This document shows positions 16,260 through 24,987 of a stretch of 64,000 nucleotides of DNA, piece by piece. Source of the stretch: Aminipila sp047974845 (GTDB lineage Bacteria; Bacillota; Clostridia; Peptostreptococcales; Anaerovoracaceae); the NCBI GenBank assembly GCA_047974845.1, contig JBKECQ010000021.1:1-64000 (forward strand), given 5' to 3'. The notes below the pieces were generated by a model that saw only the letters and a program-made list of their open reading frames with translations, did not search any database and was not told where the DNA came from. The first letter of the stretch is position 1, and the number at the start of each line of letters is the position of its first letter. A program made the position numbers and the translations under genes.

Positions 16260-16501
16260 ATTAATTTTTGAAAAACAGAACAAAACTTTACTAGGCCTTA
16301 TCTAAGTCTATAAGTCAAGATTGTTAAAGACAAGAAATTGGATGGACTGTAAATCATATAAAAGAATAGATTAATTGATATAAATATAAATATAAGTAGC
16401 GCCAAAAAGCTATTATCTTGCAACTTTCTATAATTAACGAATATTCTAGAATAGATGCAGTTTTCAAACTTGCACTATTTTAGGAAAGGGAGGCGTGCAA
16501 A
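16260..16501. other. Intergenic region before the holin gene
   Basis: About 240 bp without an open frame that I would trust. Apart from the ribosome binding site of the holin gene at its end (GGAAAGGGAGG) I see no promoter of good consensus. The segment AGTAGCGCCAAAAAGCTATT near 16396-16415 is unexplained. Confidence 0.4.
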
Positions 16502-16750
16502 GTGAAAATAAATTGGAAATTGAGAATAAAAAACAAAACCACTTTACTTGCACTTATTACCTGTATTATAGGGGTAGTATATCAGATTTTAGGGATTTTA
16601 GGAGTAACACCTCCGACCAGTGAGGAACAGGTAATGCAAATAGTAAACTTACTATTAAATGTTCTAGTTATGGTAGGGGTAGTGGTTGATCCCACAACTG
16701 CTGGAATAAATGACAGTGCTAAGGCTTTGCAGTATACGGAGCCAAACTAA
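16502..16750 (+). CDS. Phage-type holin (phi LC3 family)
   Basis: 82 residues. N-terminal basic stretch (KINWKLRIKNK), then two membrane helices (about 12-34 and 44-62) separated by a short PPTSEEQ turn, then the conserved VVDPTTAGINDSAKAL end typical of phi LC3-type holins. Holins form inner-membrane pores that let wall hydrolases out. The start is GTG at 16502, with AAGGGAGG 7 nt upstream. The next genes on this strand encode peptidoglycan-binding proteins rather than phage structural proteins, so this is probably a domesticated holin. Confidence 0.85.
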   Translation: MKINWKLRIKNKTTLLALITCIIGVVYQILGILGVTPPTSEEQVMQIVNLLLNVLVMVGVVVDPTTAGINDSAKALQYTEPN

Positions 16751-16767
16751 TTATATATTTATTTAAC

Positions 16768-16800
16768 AAGAAACGCCCACTAATAAGTGGGCGTAATATT
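16768..16800. terminator. Hairpin terminator between holin and Cys-rich peptide genes
   Basis: Perfect 8-bp GC-rich stem CGCCCACT/AGTGGGCG with a 4-nt loop. It is T-rich on the minus strand (GGGCGTTTCTTGTT) and moderately so on the plus strand, so it could end both convergent transcripts. Confidence 0.7.
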
Positions 16801-16814
16801 TATATATGAATGGA

Positions 16815-16919
16815 TTAGTGTCTACAACAATTACGTCTGCAACAGTTACGTCTGCAACAATTATTATGATTGTTATTACATAAGCAATATAAAACAATCC
16901 AGCAACAAGGGTGACACAT
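16815..16919 (-). CDS. Cysteine-rich micropeptide (34 residues)
   Basis: A 34-residue open frame with eleven cysteines: it begins MCHPCCW and ends with the triple repeat CCRRN-CCRRN-CCRH. The ATG at 16919 has an almost perfect site AAAGGAGG with 8 nt spacing, which is the main evidence that it is real. A GC-rich hairpin terminator follows. It has two asparagine/histidine residues runs between the cysteines. Function unknown; metal binding or a cross-linked coat or wall component are possible guesses. It is convergent with the holin gene and divergent from the wall-protein operon. Confidence 0.65.
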   Translation of the reverse strand: MCHPCCWIVLYCLCNNNHNNCCRRNCCRRNCCRH

Positions 16920-17155
16920 AGTTGCACCTCCTTTTTGTGGTTATTATATATTATGCTTAATAAAGAAAAGCGTTCTTTTTTATTGCATATAATATACTTT
17001 TGATTAAGAAAAGGAAAAGGATATTTTCCAAAACTCAACAAATGCAGAGTAATGTTTTTTTTGACATAAGAATAGAATATAGGGAATTAGATTGTTTAAA
17101 AAATTTAATTTCTATTATTTTATGCTGCAGATGTAGCGGCAGAATGGAGAGAAAG

Positions 17156-17542
17156 ATGCCAGAGAAAGGAAGTATAATTGTTCAAGCATTTACTGCACGA
17201 AGAGCTATACCTGTTGAAAATGCAACGGTAATAATAACGACTGATAATGATATAGAGCCTAAGATTATTGCTTATAGGGTTACTGATGTAGATGGAAGAA
17301 CAACCCCGGTAGAATTGGAAACGCCGGATATATCAAATTCTCAAACACCGTCAGAAGCTAAGGCATTTGCAACTTGTAATATTCAGTTAGATCATCCAAT
17401 GTATTATAGTGTCTTGGTGGAACACGTTCAAGTTTTCCCGGAAACTGAAAGCATACAGCAAGTGGAGATGATACCTTTAATGGAATTTGCAAATGAAGAT
17501 GAAAAAAGTAATGTTGTTATTATAACACCACAAGATTTATAA
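17156..17542 (+). CDS. Beta-sandwich protein, carboxypeptidase-regulatory-like
   Basis: 128 residues from the ATG at 17156, chosen because GGAGAGAAAG precedes it and homology-like sequence starts there (PEKGSIIVQAFTARRAIPVENA); a longer frame runs upstream to 17000 without a site. The pattern of alternating hydrophobic residues, with VENATVIITT and VTDVDGRT, resembles CarboxypepD_reg/Cna-B-like folds that serve as structural or adhesive modules. No signal peptide or membrane segment is present. The SpoIID-like gene follows 12 nt downstream, so they form an operon. Confidence 0.65.
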   Translation: MPEKGSIIVQAFTARRAIPVENATVIITTDNDIEPKIIAYRVTDVDGRTTPVELETPDISNSQTPSEAKAFATCNIQLDHPMYYSVLVEHVQVFPETESIQQVEMIPLMEFANEDEKSNVVIITPQDL

Positions 17543-17554
17543 AGGAGGAATAAA

Positions 17555-18979
17555 ATGTTATCCGGTGAACCCTATATTCCACAAAATATAACGGTGCATT
17601 TAGGTCCGCCTAGCTCATATGCACAAAATGTTATTGTACCATTCGATGATTATATTAAAAACGTAGCGTCAAGTGAGATATATCCAACTTGGCAGGAAGA
17701 GGCTTTAGAAGCAAATATTTATGCTCAAATATCATATGCATTAAATAGAGTGTACACGGAATTTTACAGAAGTCAGGGCTACAATTTTGACATTACTAAT
17801 ACTACTGCAATGGATCAGAAGTTTATAAACGGAAGAAATATTTTTGAAAATATAGATAAAATAGTAAGTGAAATTTTTAATTCATACATTAGAAGAAAAG
17901 GTAAAATCGAACCGTTGGCAGCAAAATATTGCAACGGAACTACGACTACCTGTAATGGATTATCACAGTGGGGGAGTGAGGAGTTGGCACAACAAGGATA
18001 TGAAGCCTTTGATATATTAAAATATTATTATGGAGATGATATTGAGTTAATTACGGGAGTCCCAATCTTAGAAAAAGTGGCATCATATCCGGGAACCCCA
18101 TTGCGTTTAAACAGTGAAGGAAAGGCAGTAAGAAGCATTCAACTGGCATTAAACAGAATTTCTCAAAATTATCCTCTTATTCCTAAGATAAAAAATGTAG
18201 ATGGAATTTTTGGAGAGTCCACAGAACAAGCAGTCAAAGAATTTCAGAAAATATTTAACCTAACGCCGGATGGCATAGTGGGGAATGCTACTTGGTATAA
18301 AATAATTGCTTTGTATACGGGTATAACCAAGCTGTCGGAGTTAAACTCAGAAGGAAATAAATTATTTCACGTTTCATTGGAATATCCCGATGCAATTTCA
18401 GAAGGAGACTCAGGGGAAAAGGTTGAAATATTACAATATTTTCTTGACCTCATATCAGATTTTTACTTAACCATACCGGATGTTCAAATGACCGGATACT
18501 TTGGTGCTGAGACAAAGGAGTCTGTAGTTGCCTTTCAACAACAATTCAATTTACCTCAAACAGGAGTTGTAGGAAAAGAAACTTGGGATATTATGTACAA
18601 TGTTTTTAAAGGGATTGTAGATACTATTTTTGTAAAAGACGAAATCTTTGCTATAGATACCTTGCCGTATGGAGGGCAAGTTTTAAAATATGGGTCAAAG
18701 GGGAACGATGTAAAAGCGTTACAGGATTATCTTACAGTAATATCTTTAATTTATATGGAAATTGTGCCTGTAAGGCCTACAGGAGTCTTTGGCAAAGAAA
18801 CTAAGGAAGCAGTTCAAGAATTTCAAAAACTATTTGGGTTAAAAGAGACCGGAGAAGTTAATAGAGAGCTTTGGAATCTTATTACAAGTACATATAAGGA
18901 TGTAGTCAGTGCAGATACTTCAAGACCTATTCAGTTCCCGGGTGAAACGCTTAAACTTGGCGATATAGATGAAATGTAG
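17555..18979 (+). CDS. SpoIID/LytB-like and triple peptidoglycan-binding protein
   Basis: 474 residues. The N-terminal 180 residues match the SpoIID/LytB lytic transglycosylase pattern: VASSEIYPTWQEEALEAN (with the expected catalytic Glu in SSEIYP) and LSQWGSEELAQQGYEAFDIL at the end of the domain. Three PG_binding_1 repeats follow (about 195-260, 285-350 and 385-450), each with the GxFGxxTxxAVxxFQ pattern and a TWxxI end. SpoIID cuts denuded glycan strands during engulfment in sporulating relatives. No signal peptide is seen, which is odd for a wall enzyme and may connect to the holin gene upstream. AAGGAGG lies 8 nt before the ATG. Confidence 0.8.
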   Translation: MLSGEPYIPQNITVHLGPPSSYAQNVIVPFDDYIKNVASSEIYPTWQEEALEANIYAQISYALNRVYTEFYRSQGYNFDITNTTAMDQKFINGRNIFENIDKIVSEIFNSYIRRKGKIEPLAAKYCNGTTTTCNGLSQWGSEELAQQGYEAFDILKYYYGDDIELITGVPILEKVASYPGTPLRLNSEGKAVRSIQLALNRISQNYPLIPKIKNVDGIFGESTEQAVKEFQKIFNLTPDGIVGNATWYKIIALYTGITKLSELNSEGNKLFHVSLEYPDAISEGDSGEKVEILQYFLDLISDFYLTIPDVQMTGYFGAETKESVVAFQQQFNLPQTGVVGKETWDIMYNVFKGIVDTIFVKDEIFAIDTLPYGGQVLKYGSKGNDVKALQDYLTVISLIYMEIVPVRPTGVFGKETKEAVQEFQKLFGLKETGEVNRELWNLITSTYKDVVSADTSRPIQFPGETLKLGDIDEM

Positions 18980-18994
18980 GAGGGGGAAATTATT

Positions 18995-19525
18995 ATGGCA
19001 GGAACTTTTGATCCATTTGTAGGTCAGCCCATTAGAAGCGTTCAAACATATTTAAGGAGAATATCTCAAACCTATAAGACTGTGCCGGCAGTAATTCCGG
19101 ACGGAGAATATGGGGAACAAACAAAAACTGCTGTTTTAGGCTTTCAAAAGAGCTTTGGATTAAAGCAAACAGGAGAAGTAAATAAGGAAACTTGGGATAG
19201 GATATTACTTATATATAACGATATTATGGAATATGAGGGAGATCCTTTACCAGCGGTTCTTTATCCCTCCGGAAAATACGTTATACTTCCTGGAGAAAAA
19301 AATGTAAACCTATATGTAATACAATCAATGATGTTTGTATTACAGTCCCATTATTCAAATATTCCGGGTGTAGATATAAATGGTGTAAATGATGATAAAA
19401 CTACAGCGGCGGTTAAAGCTTTTCAAAAAGTGTTTGGGCTACAGGAAAACGGTGTAATTGATAAACAGTTTTGGGATAGATTATCTTCTCTTTATCAAGT
19501 TAAAATACCGCAAAATAGATTTTAG
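18995..19525 (+). CDS. Peptidoglycan-binding protein with two repeats
   Basis: 176 residues consisting of two PG_binding_1 repeats (about 8-70 and 105-168), recognisable by GEYGEQTKTAVLGFQ and NDDKTTAAVKAFQ with TWDRI/FWDRL ends. There is no catalytic domain and no signal peptide. It follows the SpoIID-like gene by 15 nt with an AGGAGGGGG site, as the last gene of the small operon. It may target the same wall sites as its neighbour. Confidence 0.82.
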   Translation: MAGTFDPFVGQPIRSVQTYLRRISQTYKTVPAVIPDGEYGEQTKTAVLGFQKSFGLKQTGEVNKETWDRILLIYNDIMEYEGDPLPAVLYPSGKYVILPGEKNVNLYVIQSMMFVLQSHYSNIPGVDINGVNDDKTTAAVKAFQKVFGLQENGVIDKQFWDRLSSLYQVKIPQNRF

Positions 19526-19556
19526 GTAAGGTAAATCTTACCTTATAATTTTGCTA
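19522..19556 (+). terminator. Terminator of the peptidoglycan-binding operon
   Basis: Stem TAAGGTAA/TTACCTTA with a 3-nt loop, then TAATTTT. It begins at the stop codon of the preceding gene. Confidence 0.65.
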
Positions 19557-19619
19557 AATACAGATAGATTTAATAGTATTTATAATATAAGAAAAATATA
19601 GTGTAATATGTAATTTAAT

Positions 19620-19666
19620 GGTATAATGTTCACATGACAATTTTTAGGTGACATTATACCTTTTTA
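19620..19666 (+). terminator. Second terminator-like hairpin before the hybrid kinase gene
   Basis: Stem GGTATAATGT-CAC with GTG-ACATTATACC, loop of about 14 nt, then TTTTT. The 5' arm also contains an extended -10 match (TGGTATAAT). It lies 85 nt before the kinase start. It could be a tandem terminator or part of the leader of the kinase gene. Confidence 0.55.
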
Positions 19667-19750
19667 ATAAGATAAATAAAAAACTGCATGGCGGTGTATG
19701 CAAAGAAACTTTTCTATTCGCAATAATAAGCTAAAAAAGGAAGAAGATCA

Positions 19751-22603
19751 ATGCGCAGAATAAAGATGAGTGTACAAAAAGAGTTTATAATTATAGTTTG
19801 TTCCATATGTTTTTTTTGTATCGTTTTAACCTCTGTTGTAGGTTATTACACTGCCTCTGCTTCTTTGGAGTCAAAAAGTACGGAAAATGCAGTTGTTATA
19901 GCTTCTGATTATTCCAAGAAAATTAATAATTGGATTTGGGAAAAGGCGGTTTTTTTAAATACGGTGGCAGAGTCCATAATTTATGAAAAAAATTTGGACA
20001 GGGAGTATTTACATAAATACTTTAAACAAATTCTTGAAAAATGCAATCAAGAAAATTCTATGTATGATTTATTTTTTCAATATACTGATAAACCTATGGT
20101 TTGTGCCACCGAATTTGTTCCGGATGGCAGTTTAGATTACACAAAAAGAAAGTGGTATACAGTTCCAACCACAACTCACAAATTGGAAATACAAACAGCC
20201 TATAAAGATTCGGACACAGGAAGACAAATAATAACTATTTCCAGAGAAGTTATTATTGATGGGGAGCTTGCAGGAGTGCTTTCTGTTGATATATTTGTAG
20301 ACCAAATGGTAGAAACCATTAACGCTATGAAGGTGGCAGAAAACAGTTATGGATTTTTGTTGGACAGTGATAACGGACTTGTTGTTCATCCCAATGAAAA
20401 ATACGGTTACATAAACAATGCTCCGGTTTCTTTAAAGGATTTAGAGGGAAACCCATACCAAAAGCTTATAGAAAGAATAGAGAAGAATGGTGAAAGTAAA
20501 GATTTAATTTGGATTGATGACTATGACGGCGTTAGACGTGCTTTTTTTGTCAGTAAAGTTCAATGTTGCGATTGGTATGTTTGTGTTGCCATATCTGAAG
20601 AAGTATGGGAAAACGGTGCAAAAACCTTAATGTTTAAATTTACTTTAATAATGACACTCCTATGCCTACTTATTGGTATGGCAAGTATTTTTGTGTTTGT
20701 AAAGGCTTTGTTGAAACCTGTGAGTATTGCAGAATCCGCATCCCAAGCAAAGTCTGCTTTTTTGGCAAATATGTCACACGAAATTCGAACACCGATTAAT
20801 GCTATGCTGGGAATGGATGAACTTATCTTACGAGAAACTACTAATGAAAACATTACAGAATATGCCATGAATATTCAGAATGCTGGAAAGCTATTGCTAA
20901 GCATAGTAAACGATGTTTTAGATTTTTCTAAGATAGAAGCGGGCAAAATGGAAATTCTGTCAGGAGAATATGAATTAGGCTCTATGATAGGGGACTTATT
21001 AAATATAGTTTCCCATAAAGCAGAAGAAAAGGGTCTTAAAGTACAGACAAGTATTTCAAAAGACATCCCCCATAGGCTTATGGGAGACCAGCGAAAGATT
21101 ACCCAGATAATAGGGAATCTTTTAACTAATGCTGCAAAATATACTCATGAAGGCTCTATTACGCTGAAAATGGACTGGGAGCAAGTTGATAACAATAATA
21201 TAAATTTGATTGTTGAAGTAGATGATACTGGAATAGGCATAAAGAATGAAGATATAGAAAAACTTTTTATATCCTTTACCAGACTTGAAACAGAAAAGAA
21301 TAAAGGTATTGAGGGAACTGGTTTAGGATTAAGTATAGCAAAAAGACTATTAGAAATGATGGGTGGAAGCCTTACAGTAGACAGCACATATGGTAAGGGC
21401 TCTAGCTTTATTGCAGTAATCCCACAGAAGGTAAGTAGTAATAATCCTATAGGTGATTTTCAAAAGAAATTTGAACACAGCATTAAAAACCGAAAGCATT
21501 ATAAGGAAAGATTTATTGCTCCTCAGGCAAAAATTTTAATCGTTGATGATAATGACATGAATTTGGCTGTGGCAATTGGGCTTTTAAAGAATACTCAATT
21601 GATGGTTGACACTGCAACAAGTGGAAAGCAATGTCTTGAAAAAATTACACAAAATTACTATCACATTATTTTTATGGATCATATGATGCCTGAAATGGAT
21701 GGTATAGAGACATTAAAACGATTAAATCAATTAGAAGACAATCTGTGTAATGACACGCCAGTTATCGCATTGACAGCCAACGCTATCTCAAATGCTAAAA
21801 AAATGTATATTGAAAGTGGTTTTAGTGACTACATCTCAAAACCTATACAAGGGGATAAATTAGAAAAAATAATTATTAAGTATTTACCTGATAATCTAGT
21901 TCGTTTAACTGACGAATATGTTGATGACTTTTCTGAAAAGTATTTTGATATTGATATGCAGTTATTTGATGACTATATAAATGTTGAAAAAGGGATTTGT
22001 TATTCGGGGAATAACTTAAATAACTATATTAAAGTGCTTGAAATTTATAGCAATTCAGGGCAGGAAATTTCAGATAAAATTAAAGCTGCCTACTTAAATG
22101 AAGATTGGGAAATATATAGAATTATAATTCATGGATTAAAAAGTACATCTTTAAGCATAGGTGCAGAAGAGCTTTCAGAAAAATGTAAGTTGCTGGAACT
22201 TGCGTGTTCAAAGAAAGATATATCATATCTTTTATGCCATCATAATGGAGTATTAACTCTTTTGGATAAAGTGCTAGCCCTTATAAGGGAATATTTAAGA
22301 GAAAATTTAGATAAGATTGATACTAAAAATAATATAGAAGATGAGTGTGTAAATAATAAAAAGGAAGAAATAGGAGGTGAGCGACTTAAGAAAGAACTTT
22401 TATGTCTCCAGGAAAAAGTTAATAATTTCCAAATGACTGATGCCTATAAGATCATGAAAGAATTGTCAGAATATTGTTTTGGGGGATTGGAATTAGAAAT
22501 CTATATACAGAGAATTTACGAGAGACTTGATGAATTTGAATATGAAGAGGCAAAAGATAAAGTAAGGGATTTAATTGCTAATATAGATAATTTGTGCAAG
22601 TAG
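19751..22603 (+). CDS. Hybrid sensor histidine kinase with receiver and HPt domains
   Basis: 950 residues. Membrane helix (about 10-32), an extracellular Cache-type sensor (about 45-285), second helix (about 295-318), HisKA with the phosphorylated His 343 in NMSHEIRTPIN, HATPase_c with DDTGIGI and GTGLGLSIAKR, a receiver domain with IVDDND and the phospho-acceptor Asp 643 (FMDHMMPEMDG), and an HPt domain with His 794 in HGLKSTS. All phosphorelay residues are intact. AAGGAAGAAG precedes the ATG. The HD-GYP regulator gene lies directly downstream and is the likely partner. Confidence 0.92.
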   Translation: MRRIKMSVQKEFIIIVCSICFFCIVLTSVVGYYTASASLESKSTENAVVIASDYSKKINNWIWEKAVFLNTVAESIIYEKNLDREYLHKYFKQILEKCNQENSMYDLFFQYTDKPMVCATEFVPDGSLDYTKRKWYTVPTTTHKLEIQTAYKDSDTGRQIITISREVIIDGELAGVLSVDIFVDQMVETINAMKVAENSYGFLLDSDNGLVVHPNEKYGYINNAPVSLKDLEGNPYQKLIERIEKNGESKDLIWIDDYDGVRRAFFVSKVQCCDWYVCVAISEEVWENGAKTLMFKFTLIMTLLCLLIGMASIFVFVKALLKPVSIAESASQAKSAFLANMSHEIRTPINAMLGMDELILRETTNENITEYAMNIQNAGKLLLSIVNDVLDFSKIEAGKMEILSGEYELGSMIGDLLNIVSHKAEEKGLKVQTSISKDIPHRLMGDQRKITQIIGNLLTNAAKYTHEGSITLKMDWEQVDNNNINLIVEVDDTGIGIKNEDIEKLFISFTRLETEKNKGIEGTGLGLSIAKRLLEMMGGSLTVDSTYGKGSSFIAVIPQKVSSNNPIGDFQKKFEHSIKNRKHYKERFIAPQAKILIVDDNDMNLAVAIGLLKNTQLMVDTATSGKQCLEKITQNYYHIIFMDHMMPEMDGIETLKRLNQLEDNLCNDTPVIALTANAISNAKKMYIESGFSDYISKPIQGDKLEKIIIKYLPDNLVRLTDEYVDDFSEKYFDIDMQLFDDYINVEKGICYSGNNLNNYIKVLEIYSNSGQEISDKIKAAYLNEDWEIYRIIIHGLKSTSLSIGAEELSEKCKLLELACSKKDISYLLCHHNGVLTLLDKVLALIREYLRENLDKIDTKNNIEDECVNNKKEEIGGERLKKELLCLQEKVNNFQMTDAYKIMKELSEYCFGGLELEIYIQRIYERLDEFEYEEAKDKVRDLIANIDNLCK

Positions 22604-22639
22604 ACTAGGTTGTTGTCACGCGACTGTGGAGGTGCGGTT

Positions 22640-23722
22640 ATGCAGAACATAATATTGATTGTAGATGACAGTAAATCAAATATAAAAATGGCACAAGCTA
22701 TTTTAGAAACTGAGTATAGAGTTGCGGCGGCATTATCTGGAGAAAAAGCCTTAAAGTTTTTAGAGAAAACTATTCCAGATTTAATATTATTGGATATAAA
22801 TATGCCTGAGTTATCAGGATTTCAGGTTATGGAGAAGCTAAAGAATAATGAGAAATGGTGTAACATACCCGTAATTTTCTTAACTGCGGACGCAGAACCT
22901 CAAGTTGAAGCAGAGTGCTTTAAAATTGGGGCAATTGATTTTATACGAAAACCTTTTGTTCCGGAGGTCATAAAAAATAGAATAAAAAGAACTTTAGAAC
23001 TTCAGGAATACAGAAAAGGACTTGAAAATTCCGTAAAAATCCAATATCAAAAAATATTGCAGCAAAATGAAGAGATAAAGCTAAAACACCAGCAACTTGT
23101 GGACATTCAGCAAGAAGTAATTATAAGTTTGGCAAACTTAATAGAGGGACGGGACGATAGTACCGGTGAACATATAAAAAGAACCAGCCAATATGTGGAA
23201 CTTATTGCTAAAAGACTAAAAGAAAAAGGGCTTTTTAAAGATATTTTAAATGATGATTATATTGAAAATCTATGTAAGGCCGCTCCCATGCATGATATAG
23301 GAAAAATTTGTATTTCTGATACTATTTTAAAGAAACCGGGAAAATTAACAGATGAAGAATTTGAGTATATGAAAAAACACGCAGAGGAGGGTGGTAACAT
23401 TATAACTAATATAATGGGAAAGATTGAAGATCAAGAATTTATTGATGTAGCATTTGACATTGCAACCTATCATCATGAAAAATGGAATGGAACAGGCTAT
23501 CCTAAAGCCTTAGTGGGTGAAGAAATTCCGTTAAGTGCAAGGGTTATGGCTGTGGCTGATGTTTTTGATGCATTAATTTCTAAAAGATGTTACAAAGAAC
23601 CCATTAGTATTAGTGAATCTTTTGCAATTATAGAGGAATCCATTGGGATACACTTTGACCCGCAAGTTGCAAATGCATTTATTGAACAACGAAAGACAAT
23701 AGAAGCTTTACTAAAAGACTAA
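22640..23722 (+). CDS. Response regulator with HD-GYP phosphodiesterase domain
   Basis: 360 residues from the ATG at 22640 (GGAGGT 6 nt upstream; an upstream TTG at 22610 has no such site). The receiver domain has IVDDSKSN and phospho-acceptor Asp 52 (LLDINMPE). A coiled linker (about 120-165) leads to an HD-GYP domain with HDIGK and HHEKWNGTGYP; the signature is GTGYP. Such domains usually hydrolyse cyclic di-GMP. It follows the hybrid kinase by 36 nt, which suggests that the sensed signal is turned into a second-messenger change. Confidence 0.93.
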   Translation: MQNIILIVDDSKSNIKMAQAILETEYRVAAALSGEKALKFLEKTIPDLILLDINMPELSGFQVMEKLKNNEKWCNIPVIFLTADAEPQVEAECFKIGAIDFIRKPFVPEVIKNRIKRTLELQEYRKGLENSVKIQYQKILQQNEEIKLKHQQLVDIQQEVIISLANLIEGRDDSTGEHIKRTSQYVELIAKRLKEKGLFKDILNDDYIENLCKAAPMHDIGKICISDTILKKPGKLTDEEFEYMKKHAEEGGNIITNIMGKIEDQEFIDVAFDIATYHHEKWNGTGYPKALVGEEIPLSARVMAVADVFDALISKRCYKEPISISESFAIIEESIGIHFDPQVANAFIEQRKTIEALLKD

Positions 23723-23742
23723 AAATAAATACTGTTATTAAT

Positions 23743-23787
23743 AAAAACCCCTTAGTCCAGGCTTTAAAGCTTTGATTAAGGGGTTTA
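23743..23787. terminator. Bidirectional terminator between convergent genes
   Basis: Stem AAACCCCTTAGTC/GATTAAGGGGTTT with an inner AGGCTTTAAAGCTT fold. It is A/T-rich on both sides and lies between the HD-GYP gene and the minus-strand phosphodiesterase gene. Confidence 0.8.
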
Positions 23788-23801
23788 ATCTTTTAGTAAA
23801 T

Positions 23802-24365
23802 TTAGAATCTGTCGCTATAATTTAAAAGACCGCGGATATATCCGCCCTGAACTTTCTGGCTTTTAGGCTTCACCTTAGAGCCACAAGTATCTTTATAGTA
23901 TGAGATGGAGCCTTGTATGCCTTCACAAGTAGTATTTAATATAATATAAGACCCTTGAGAACCATCTGCTGGAAGACTTAAGCTACCGGGATTTATAAGA
24001 AATATATCTCCTAGCTCTTCAAAAACAGGTTTATGTGTATGACCAAAGATGGCAGCCATACAGTTATTTTCTATTGCCCTATAGTAAATATTTTGGTATT
24101 TAAGTTTTACATTTTCCATATGACCGTGGGAAAGGTAAAGCTTGCCGCATTCTACTTCCAATATCTTAAAATCATTGTCGCTATAAGAACCATCCATATT
24201 TCCTTTTACTGAGATAACATCAACACCTAAAACTTTTTGAAGCTCTTTTGCATCGGCTTCAAAGTCTCCCAGATGTACAATTGCATCAATGTCAGATATA
24301 TTTTTATATATGTCGTAAACCTTGTCTAAATTTCCATGTGTATCACTTATTATAAATAATTTCAA
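23802..24365 (-). CDS. YfcE/MJ0936-family metallophosphoesterase
   Basis: 187 residues. The calcineurin-like metal-binding motifs are complete: SDTHGN (near 7-12), HLGD (near 31-34), KGNMD (near 55-59), SHGH (near 79-82) and FGHTHKP (near 101-107). Family members hydrolyse phosphodiester bonds in small molecules. It is the last gene of a three-gene minus-strand operon with the unknown gene and the MgtC-like gene upstream. Confidence 0.9.
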   Translation of the reverse strand: MKLFIISDTHGNLDKVYDIYKNISDIDAIVHLGDFEADAKELQKVLGVDVISVKGNMDGSYSDNDFKILEVECGKLYLSHGHMENVKLKYQNIYYRAIENNCMAAIFGHTHKPVFEELGDIFLINPGSLSLPADGSQGSYIILNTTCEGIQGSISYYKDTCGSKVKPKSQKVQGGYIRGLLNYSDRF

Positions 24366-24380
24366 TTTTTCCTCCGTTGT

Positions 24381-24971
24381 TTATCCGCAATAATAAAAGC
24401 TAAACTTTATTTGACCGTCATTGCTTCCGATATAGTTTAATTCAAATATATCAGAAACCTTATTAATTATATCTATTTTTCCTAAGTCTATCATTAAATT
24501 ATGTCCATCTACATAAATAAATTCACAGTTTACAAGCTGAATAACCTTCTGTAGGCAGGTTCCGTTCCCCATTAAGGCTTTTAGAGCCATGGACTGCATT
24601 ACATTTCCCAAAGAAGTAACGTCTTCTTTAAATGTTGCATATAACTTAGAGTTTCCGTCTCCAAACTTAAAATCCTTTATTGAAATCAAATACTTAGCGG
24701 CAATAGGCCCCAATTGCTTAATGTTAATTCTTAAATCTAACATAATACAATCATTTTGAAAAAGCACAGTATAGTCTTTAAGATAAGCCTTCGCTTGCTC
24801 TATGTTTAATATCTTATCTTTTAAACCTACATTCACCATGTAATCCGGAATATTAAGCTTGCCATTTTCAATGTCTGACGGATCAAAATAATCAGCCAAT
24901 GAAAGAATTTGGTCTTTATTTTTAAATACAAACGCAAGCATAGTTTTTAATTTTTCATCTGTCAGTTTCAA
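24381..24971 (-). CDS. Protein of unknown function
   Basis: 196 residues that I do not recognise. It starts MKLTDEKLKTM after a TGAGGTGT site. No signal peptide and no membrane helix are evident. The middle alternates hydrophobic and polar residues (IMLDLRINIKQLGPIAAKYLISIKDF), like a beta-rich lipid- or ligand-binding fold, and it ends with FSFYYCG. It lies 15 nt upstream of the phosphodiesterase gene and 17 nt downstream of the MgtC-like gene. Confidence 0.6.
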   Translation of the reverse strand: MKLTDEKLKTMLAFVFKNKDQILSLADYFDPSDIENGKLNIPDYMVNVGLKDKILNIEQAKAYLKDYTVLFQNDCIMLDLRINIKQLGPIAAKYLISIKDFKFGDGNSKLYATFKEDVTSLGNVMQSMALKALMGNGTCLQKVIQLVNCEFIYVDGHNLMIDLGKIDIINKVSDIFELNYIGSNDGQIKFSFYYCG

Positions 24972-24987
24972 TTTTACACCTCATAAA

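Noticed and set aside
17000..17155. N-terminal extension of the beta-sandwich protein
   Set aside because: There is no ribosome binding site at the early ATG, and protein-like sequence starts only at 17156, where GGAGAG precedes the ATG.
16502..19525. Prophage
   Set aside because: Only a holin is phage-like; no integrase, terminase, capsid or tail genes and no attachment sites are visible.
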